Of a DNA stretch of 64,000 nucleotides, positions 58,669 through 64,000 are shown piece by piece. The number at the start of each line of letters is the position of its first letter. Positions within the stretch are counted from its first letter, which is position 1. Under the pieces are notes generated by a model that had not been told where the DNA came from, ran no database searches, and saw nothing but the letters and a program-made list of their open reading frames with translations. The stretch lies in IMG/VR virus record IMGVR_UViG_3300021442_000581, positions 1 through 64,000 of that record; one strand, given 5' to 3'. The DNA comes from a virus. Both the position numbers and the translations under genes were made by a program.

Positions 58669-60732
58669 ATGTCAAGAATAAATAAAAACTCAAATTACTG
58701 GATCGGAAACCTCACAGGTTCTTCGGATATGTGGTGGAGAGAAGATGAAGTCAAATCTTCTGGTAAAGATCTAGTTGCTCTAGCTGGTTATCGTAGAGCT
58801 ATTTCAAACTTTGTGAATATCGTTACTAACAAAACAGATATTCCAGTAAAATTCAACACTCACGGTAATAGTCACACTGACGGCAAAACTGTTACTCTTA
58901 GCGCAAGCGTTAAGGAAAATAATTTTGATCCAACTGTCGGACTTGCTCTTCACGAAGGTAGTCACATTGTTCATAGCGATTTCGAACTATTAAAAGAGCT
59001 CAAATCGGTTATAGCTGAGAAAATGGGTGTGGATTTCGGTGGATTAGCTTATAATTCTCCAGAGTGGAAAGCATTTTACACTTCAGTTTCTCGTATTAAA
59101 GACCTTCTAAATTACGTTGAAGATCGTAGAATCGATTATCTAACTTTTAAATCAGCTCCAGGATACAAAAATTATTATCACTCAATGTATGATAAGTATT
59201 TTAATTTTGCAGTAGTTACTAAAGCTTTAAAATCAGGTGAATATCGTGACGCTACAAGTTATGATTCTTATGAATTCCGCGTTATTAACTTTACTAACAA
59301 TGCTACAGATTTAAATGCTCTTCCTGATCTTAGAAAGATTTACAGAGTATTAAATCTTAAGAATATCTCAAGACTTACATCAACAGAAGAGTGTTTAGAT
59401 GTCGCGATTGAAATGTATAAATTAATTATGAATAACGTAATCGATCCTACTCCAAGTAAAGACGGTGAAGAGACACCAGCTGAAGCTGAAGGTAGTAAAG
59501 GTGAAGAATTACTTGACAGTAACCTAGAAGAGAATACACCAGGATCATCATCAGAAATGAGCGAAGGTTCAGACGATGATGAAACTGGTGATTCTGACGG
59601 TGAGTCAACAGAAGCTTCAAGCGGGCGTTCAGGTGAACCAGTTCCAGAGAATGAAGATTTACCAGAATTAACTGAAGCTCAGAAGAAATCTTTAGAGAAT
59701 GCAATCGCAAAACAAAAGAAACTTATTGACGGTAGTATGACAAAGTCAAAGCTTTCTAAAAAAGATGCTGAAACACTTCAAGCAGTTGAGGAATCAGGTG
59801 CGTATACTACAGATGTTGGTACGGGTGAAGAATATTATAACAGAACAGATTGTATTGTAGTTCCAAGACTTGTTGAATCAATGATCCCATCCAGATACGA
59901 AAGAGGTCCTTACGATTTTCTAAGAAAAAGTTACTATCACTCTGATACTAATGAAAATGCTGTATTAGACGGTTTAAGACTTGGTACAGTTCTTGGTAAG
60001 AAATTACAAGTTAGAAATGAAGAAAGAACACTTAAGTGGACTCGTCAAGATTCAGGTCGTATTGACAGAAGATTAATTGCTGAATTAGGTTTTGGTAATG
60101 AGAATGTTTTTCAGTCGACATTTACAGAAAAATATGATGATGCTTTTCTTCATATTTCAATCGATGCATCAGGTTCTATGGGTGGAGAAAAATGGTCAAA
60201 CTCAATGAAATCAGCGGCTGCAATGTGTAAAGCTGCTTCTATGGTTGGTAACATTCATGTTCAAGTTAGTATTCGTACAACACACGGTCGTAGAGAAACT
60301 AAACCTCTTATCGCTATAATTTACGATTCTAAGGTTAACAAGATTGTACACATCAAGAAATTTTGGAAGCATTTAGATGCAACTGGTACTACACCCGAAG
60401 GTCTTTGTTTTGAAGCTATCGAAAAGCAAATAGTTGCTGATTCAAATGGTAGAGACGCATACTTCTTAAATCTTTCAGACGGTATGCCTTACTACGGTGG
60501 TGGTGAAATGTATTACTCAGGTGAAAAAGCTCTTAAGCACACCGCAGATAAAGTTAAGTATTTCAAAAACAACATGATCAAAGTTCTTAGCTTCTTTATC
60601 ACCGATGGATACGATAGAAGAGATACACTAAGAGATTTTAGAAAAATGTACGGTAAAGATGCGGTACAAATTGATCCAACAAGTGTAGTGTCACTAGCAA
60701 AAGTATTAAATGCAAAATTTTTAGAGGCTTAA
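58669..60732 (+). CDS. CobT/VWA-type protein with zincin motif
   Basis: 687 residues. Residues 90-105 read LALHEGSHIVHSD, an HExxH metallopeptidase-like motif (His95, Glu96, His99) with a third His close by. An acidic low-complexity linker lies at about 265-325 (GSKGEELLDSNLEE, SEGSDDDETGDSDGE). The C-terminal domain has DASGSMGGEKW with the MIDAS pattern DxSxS, NLSDGMPYYGGG and FFITDGYDRRD. This is the layout of CobT-like proteins that work with a MoxR/CobS AAA ATPase; cyanophages carry CobS-type genes. No partner ATPase is seen in this window. Codons are richer in C than in neighbouring genes. Confidence 0.78.
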   Translation: MSRINKNSNYWIGNLTGSSDMWWREDEVKSSGKDLVALAGYRRAISNFVNIVTNKTDIPVKFNTHGNSHTDGKTVTLSASVKENNFDPTVGLALHEGSHIVHSDFELLKELKSVIAEKMGVDFGGLAYNSPEWKAFYTSVSRIKDLLNYVEDRRIDYLTFKSAPGYKNYYHSMYDKYFNFAVVTKALKSGEYRDATSYDSYEFRVINFTNNATDLNALPDLRKIYRVLNLKNISRLTSTEECLDVAIEMYKLIMNNVIDPTPSKDGEETPAEAEGSKGEELLDSNLEENTPGSSSEMSEGSDDDETGDSDGESTEASSGRSGEPVPENEDLPELTEAQKKSLENAIAKQKKLIDGSMTKSKLSKKDAETLQAVEESGAYTTDVGTGEEYYNRTDCIVVPRLVESMIPSRYERGPYDFLRKSYYHSDTNENAVLDGLRLGTVLGKKLQVRNEERTLKWTRQDSGRIDRRLIAELGFGNENVFQSTFTEKYDDAFLHISIDASGSMGGEKWSNSMKSAAAMCKAASMVGNIHVQVSIRTTHGRRETKPLIAIIYDSKVNKIVHIKKFWKHLDATGTTPEGLCFEAIEKQIVADSNGRDAYFLNLSDGMPYYGGGEMYYSGEKALKHTADKVKYFKNNMIKVLSFFITDGYDRRDTLRDFRKMYGKDAVQIDPTSVVSLAKVLNAKFLEA

Positions 60733-60764
60733 TAGTGATTGTCTAGATATTTATTATCGATACG

Positions 60765-60816
60765 TTTGGAGTATACATCGTTAATCGGAACGGGTTCAAA
60801 TACTCTACAATCCAAA
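60765..60816 (+). other. Structured 5' leader element
   Basis: TTTGGA-GTAT (60765-60774) pairs with ATAC (60800-60803) and TCCAAA (60811-60816) around an internal hairpin CGTT-AATCGG-AACG (60779-60792). It lies just before the GTG at 60831. Could shape translation of the downstream genes; no known class recognised. Confidence 0.35.
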
Positions 60817-60830
60817 ATTGAGGTATATAC

Positions 60831-61115
60831 GTGAACGCTAAAGATAAACAAGATTTAGAACTAGTACATTATAGGTTAGATGAACTTGATAAGAGAATGC
60901 AAGATATGAAGGTTATTATGAGAGACGATCATAAAGAAGTTATTACAGATTTCAAATTTATTAAAGAAAATTTATTTAATCCAAACGAAGGGTTATGGGC
61001 AGAAACAAAATTAAATACAACATTCAGAATGAATTCACAGAAGTGGAGAGGTGTGGTAGGTACAGGTTTTGTAGCACTGATAATTGAAAGAGTTTGGGGA
61101 ATATTCACGAGTTAA
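60831..61115 (+). CDS. Small coiled-coil, C-terminally membrane-anchored protein
   Basis: 94 residues from GTG 60831, preceded by TGAGG. A long amphipathic helix (LELVHYRLDELDKRMQDMK) is followed by a C-terminal hydrophobic helix (GVVGTGFVALIIERVWGIF). The layout resembles XhlA/holin-associated small phage proteins. It precedes a lipase, suggesting an involvement in lysis. Confidence 0.55.
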   Translation: MNAKDKQDLELVHYRLDELDKRMQDMKVIMRDDHKEVITDFKFIKENLFNPNEGLWAETKLNTTFRMNSQKWRGVVGTGFVALIIERVWGIFTS

Positions 61116-61124
61116 GGAGTCACA

Positions 61125-61925
61125 ATGTACGGTGCAATTAGTTATACACCACCAAAGTGGACGGAGAAAGTTCATTTCGGTTATACGATGGCAAGATGTT
61201 CAGAAATTGCCTATTTAGATAATACAGAAGCAAAAAAAGAGTATAAACGATTAGGGTTTACTGCTCATAGATTTTTTGATGAGGATGGAGCACAGTGTCA
61301 CTGTACGTGGAACGATGAATGGTTTGTTATCGCATTTAGAGGAACACAAGGTAAAGAGTGGAGTGATATTAAAGCAGATCTTAGTGTTGATTCAGTTGAT
61401 GCTAAGGGATTTGTTGGTCGCGTGCAGACTGGATTTCAACATGAGTTGGATAAGCTAATACCAAAATTGTTTAAATTTATAATGAAGAAGTATGATCAGA
61501 ACCGCAAGATCGTATACACCGGTCATTCTTTAGGTGCTGCGATGGCCACACTTGCGGCATCTAGAGCTGAGACACATGTTGATAGTTTATTTACGTACGG
61601 TTCACCACGAGTTGGTAATGAAAAATTTGTAAGTAGTTTGTCTTATTTACCCCATTTTAGATTTGTAAACAATGCTGATACCGTTACAAAGGTACCATTC
61701 AGACATTGGGGATACCGTCACCATGGAGAGTTGAGATATATAGATGCTAAGGGTGATGTTGATGCTAAATCACATGTGTGGTCTAGATTTTGGGATAGAA
61801 TTATTGGAAGATTGGATGGAATATTAAATAGGAATTATTTTGATGGTGTTTCTGATCATTCATGTTCGAATTATTGTGAGCACTTACAAAAGTATGAGGA
61901 AGAGTATATTAAAGGAGAAGTATGA
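61125..61925 (+). CDS. Class 3 lipase-like alpha/beta hydrolase
   Basis: 266 residues. VIAFRGTQGKEWSDI supplies the oxyanion region, YTGHSLGAAMATLAASRAE the nucleophile elbow with Ser, YGSPRVGN and FVNNADTVTKVP the Asp, and DHSCSNY near the end the His. Class 3 lipases act on acylglycerols or phospholipids. No signal peptide. Could help disrupt the envelope at lysis or modify host lipids. Strong AAGGAG start. Confidence 0.85.
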   Translation: MYGAISYTPPKWTEKVHFGYTMARCSEIAYLDNTEAKKEYKRLGFTAHRFFDEDGAQCHCTWNDEWFVIAFRGTQGKEWSDIKADLSVDSVDAKGFVGRVQTGFQHELDKLIPKLFKFIMKKYDQNRKIVYTGHSLGAAMATLAASRAETHVDSLFTYGSPRVGNEKFVSSLSYLPHFRFVNNADTVTKVPFRHWGYRHHGELRYIDAKGDVDAKSHVWSRFWDRIIGRLDGILNRNYFDGVSDHSCSNYCEHLQKYEEEYIKGEV

Positions 61926-62110
61926 TGCCGAAAGCAAAGAAAAAAGCCGGATTTAAGGTTAACGAATCGGATATTAGAATTTCAGCGAAGAGAACATCTA
62001 TAAGACGAGAGACTGCTGATAGAAGAAGGAATAGCAATCCTGGTGATGTCTTTTGGGCAAAGGTCATTAATGGTTTTGAGAATTTCTTAAAATCACCATG
62101 GAGCAAATGA
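61922..62110 (+). CDS. Small basic protein
   Basis: 62 residues, Lys/Arg-rich (PKAKKKAGFKVNESDIRI, TSIRRETADRRRNS) with a hydrophobic end (FWAKVINGFENFLKSPW). ATGA-type overlap with the lipase gene. Unknown. Confidence 0.5.
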   Translation: MMPKAKKKAGFKVNESDIRISAKRTSIRRETADRRRNSNPGDVFWAKVINGFENFLKSPWSK

Positions 62111-62376
62111 TGGCAATTAAAATAGTAGCAGAGAGAGTACCACCTGGAGACAGATGGGTACTTACAGATGAAGTGATCCAACCGCATGATGAACAGGTTG
62201 TGTTAACGTCTCTAACTGATTGTCTGAACGAGATATTTAAGACTACGGGTGATAGAGTTTTTACAGTCGATGCAGGTAAAGGGAATGTTTCTGTTGAAGA
62301 GGAACGAACACGAGGACCAAGAGTGTGGGACTTATACGGTGAAAAATCAGACGACAAAGAAATACTCAGCGGTTGA
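62098..62376 (+). CDS. Hypothetical protein
   Basis: 92 residues: KIVAERVPPGDRWVLTDEVIQ, then VVLTSLTDCLNEIFKTTG and an acidic end. Start ATG 62098 (alternatives at 62107 and 62110). Soluble alpha/beta, not recognised. Confidence 0.45.
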   Translation: MEQMMAIKIVAERVPPGDRWVLTDEVIQPHDEQVVLTSLTDCLNEIFKTTGDRVFTVDAGKGNVSVEEERTRGPRVWDLYGEKSDDKEILSG

Positions 62377-62383
62377 TAAACCA

Positions 62384-62521
62384 ATGTACGTGTTTTCTCT
62401 ACCCGTATTTGAAGACAAAGAAGTTATTGAAGATAGAGATTGGAGAATCTTAGAAGAGTGGGTTATAATGATGTACGAAGATAGATTTGATTTAACAATG
62501 TTAATGTTAGCGAGGGCATAA
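62384..62521 (+). CDS. 45-aa hypothetical protein
   Basis: From ATG 62384: YVFSLPVFEDKEVIEDRDWRIL, then LEEWVIMMYEDRFDLTML. The frame opens at 62249 inside the previous gene, which I reject. Overlaps the next start by one base, supporting translation. Confidence 0.4.
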   Translation: MYVFSLPVFEDKEVIEDRDWRILEEWVIMMYEDRFDLTMLMLARA

Positions 62522-62766
62522 TGAAACATGAAGACTATAGGAAACTGATGAGGACACCTTTCGACGAGTTGTCAGCAGAAGACCAAGAGAAACGAACTAA
62601 TGAATTTCTTAGACGAATGGAATTAGCATCATCGTTTTTATCACAACTTAAAGATGGTAAAATCCATGATGAGTTTGTAGATTTGATAGAAGATGATGAT
62701 CCGATGAAGGAAATGATAGAAGTAGTAAAAATAAAAGCAAATGATAATATAGGAGCAGAAGCATGA
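62521..62766 (+). CDS. Acidic helical hypothetical protein
   Basis: 81 residues: EDYRKLMRTPFDELSAEDQEKR, MELASSFLSQLKDGKIHDEFV and DLIEDDDPMKEMIEV. Coupled on both sides (TAATG and ATGA overlaps). Unknown. Confidence 0.5.
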   Translation: MKHEDYRKLMRTPFDELSAEDQEKRTNEFLRRMELASSFLSQLKDGKIHDEFVDLIEDDDPMKEMIEVVKIKANDNIGAEA

Positions 62767-62963
62767 ATTTGACTTGGTTTTATTTACATGTAGTATTAGC
62801 AACAATAATACTATATAAAGATTACGATGGTACTCTTGAAGAGTCATTAGATAAATTCGAACAGTCGATAGGGTTGTATACACCACCAGATACTATCGAT
62901 GCAACACCACCGTATTACATACCACCAATTAGTGAGGAAGATGAAAATGCAGAACGAAGTTAA
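62763..62963 (+). CDS. Small N-terminally anchored protein
   Basis: 66 residues. A hydrophobic N-terminus (LTWFYLHVVLATIILY) may be a membrane anchor, followed by an acidic, proline-rich tail (YTPPDTIDATPPYYIPPISEEDE). Unknown. Confidence 0.45.
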   Translation: MNLTWFYLHVVLATIILYKDYDGTLEESLDKFEQSIGLYTPPDTIDATPPYYIPPISEEDENAERS

Positions 62964-63168
62964 TGTGAATCAACAACAGTTAGATCCAAGTAAGATGTCT
63001 GTTGTTAAGTGCAAAGAATGTGATCATGATTTGTGGGAACAAAAATTTGAGATACGTAGAGCATCACCTATTACATCACCTACTGGACAGGAAATGTTTG
63101 TACAGATTCCTATGATGGTGTGTAGCAGTTGTGATGTACGGTATCCAGTTAAAGGTGATTTATCGTGA
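62947..63168 (+). CDS. Zinc-ribbon phage protein
   Basis: 73 residues from ATG 62947 (GAGG nine bases upstream; ATG 62941 is also possible). CKECDHDLW and CSSCDVRYP form a four-Cys zinc ribbon. Small zinc-ribbon proteins of this type are common in T4-like marine phages. Overlaps both neighbours. Confidence 0.6.
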   Translation: MQNEVNVNQQQLDPSKMSVVKCKECDHDLWEQKFEIRRASPITSPTGQEMFVQIPMMVCSSCDVRYPVKGDLS

Positions 63169-64000
63169 AATATTCTCCCGAGTACTATGAAAAAATAGAA
63201 CAGTATAAACGTGCTCATACGGAGGGCATGTACACTCGAGGTAGTAGGGACCCAGCCGATAAAATTCCACGAAGAGTAGTTGCACCCGATATAACGATGG
63301 AAGGTGTAGGAATAATGCGGAATGCTAGCTATTTTGCTAACACTACTGTTATTACTCGCATGTTAGGTGGTGAAAGATTTATTAACAGTGTACTAGATTA
63401 CGGTAGTGGAAAGCCAGTTCCACTTACGTTTACACCAGGTAAAGCTGGAGAGTATGACCCTTCACGAGCAGCTTCTGAGGGTAAGAAGACTCGAGACGAT
63501 AAACATGTACAAGATTTTTTATATCCACAAAACCAACAGGATTTTATAGAGTATATCGGTGTTGGTAATAATTTCTATCAGTGGGATCCAGCAATACCAG
63601 GAATAGATGATCCTCTTCCACCAGGTGCACAGTGGGATCAAGTGTGGTGTTCGGATGTTCTAGAACATATACCAGAACAAGATGTGGATGCAGTACTTGA
63701 TGATTTATTTGCTCGAGCTCGTATATCATTAGTGATATTGATTAGTGCTAGTCCAGGAAAGCAGATGTTTAGGGATGATGATTACGAATTCGACTATCAG
63801 GGAATGAGGGAAGAAGGGGAAGATTTATACAATATTCAACACGTTCCTGAATCGGATAGACAATCACTAAAAGCTGGTGATGATCTTCATTGTACGGTAC
63901 GGGATGCTAAATGGTGGATAGATAAGATAAATAAACAAGCAAGGGCAAGGAATTGGCAAGATGCAGACGGAAAGTTTTTAAGATGTTCTATTAAAACTGG
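63165..64000 (+). CDS. SAM-dependent methyltransferase (cut by window end)
   Basis: Reading frame from GTG 63165, coupled to the previous stop, open to the window end (278 codons, incomplete). A SAM-binding motif I, INSVLDYGSGK, lies near 75-85. WCSDVLEHIPEQDVDAVLDDLF is the post-II acidic loop of class I methyltransferases, followed by DDLHCTVRDAKWW. A region after motif I (about 85-115) is inserted compared with a minimal fold. Acceptor unknown; sugars, small molecules or proteins are all possible. Confidence 0.75.
   Translation, partial: MKYSPEYYEKIEQYKRAHTEGMYTRGSRDPADKIPRRVVAPDITMEGVGIMRNASYFANTTVITRMLGGERFINSVLDYGSGKPVPLTFTPGKAGEYDPSRAASEGKKTRDDKHVQDFLYPQNQQDFIEYIGVGNNFYQWDPAIPGIDDPLPPGAQWDQVWCSDVLEHIPEQDVDAVLDDLFARARISLVILISASPGKQMFRDDDYEFDYQGMREEGEDLYNIQHVPESDRQSLKAGDDLHCTVRDAKWWIDKINKQARARNWQDADGKFLRCSIKT

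Noticed and set aside
1-64000. Prophage or integrated element
   Set aside because: No integrase, attachment site or repressor was recognised; the gene set is that of a lytic T4-like phage.

Overview
This window is 64 kb of a tailed, contractile-type bacteriophage genome. It is AT-rich, tightly packed (most genes abut or overlap by 1-30 bases) and almost entirely on the + strand. The replication core is T4-like: gp32-type SSB, UvsX, RNase H/5'-nuclease, gp41-type helicase, family B polymerase, a thymidylate synthase/dCMP hydroxymethylase-like enzyme and dUTPase. The tail genes at the left edge include a LysM protein resembling T4 gp53 and a large hub-like protein. I infer a marine host of the Bacteroidota/Marinimicrobia (FCB) type. 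The basis is the cargo: a TonB-dependent receptor with an N-terminal carboxypeptidase-regulatory-like domain, a secretory signal ending in FAQ, lipoproteins and type IV pilins. The host call is inference only.

Layout. 1-5.05 kb: tail/baseplate. 5.1-10.4 kb: a minimal family A polymerase-like protein, a 902-aa protein with a ParB-like C-terminus, a Nudix hydrolase and hypotheticals. 10.38-11.42 kb: a gene that reads through an in-frame TGA at the CxxU position of a SelW/Rdx fold, then about 530 nt of strongly structured non-coding RNA. 11.4-17.7 kb: SSB, UvsX, RNase H, helicase, B12-dependent ribonucleotide reductase. 17.8-20.5 kb: TonB-dependent receptor, then tRNA-Ala and tRNA-Glu. 20.7-28.1 kb: 3'-phosphatase, ThyA/HMase-like, dUTPase, polymerase B, nucleotide-modification-associated protein, PD-(D/E)XK nuclease. 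28.1-52.0 kb: about 24 kb of glycan genes (glycosyltransferases, epimerases, RmlC, a SIS-HAD-cupin fusion, CMP-sugar synthetase, PIG-L deacetylase, WbqC, KdsA, GT29-like) with a SET-domain protein, a nuclease and a radical SAM enzyme among them. 52.0-53.4 kb: a self-contained cassette of terminator, sigma-54-type promoter, two type IV pilin genes and terminator. 53.4-58.6 kb: secreted and small proteins, the only minus-strand genes (three tiny membrane proteins with their own promoter), tRNA-Cys, tRNA-Tyr, an MBD4-like glycosylase, a second radical SAM protein and a 2OG oxygenase. 58.6-64 kb: a CobT-like zincin/VWA protein, a lipase, small proteins and a methyltransferase cut by the window end.

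Working together. The replication genes, nucleotide enzymes and modification-associated genes suggest a genome with altered cytosine, but no complete modification pathway is visible. The glycan cluster could make and attach an acidic sugar (KDO/nonulosonate-like). The receptor, pilins and lipoprotein look like host-derived cargo acting at the cell surface. At least four intergenic regions share a promoter motif, CATGTAC-N19-TATATT. In two of them the start codon lies exactly where transcription should begin, so leaderless mRNAs are likely.

All functions are read from motifs by eye; no database search was run.
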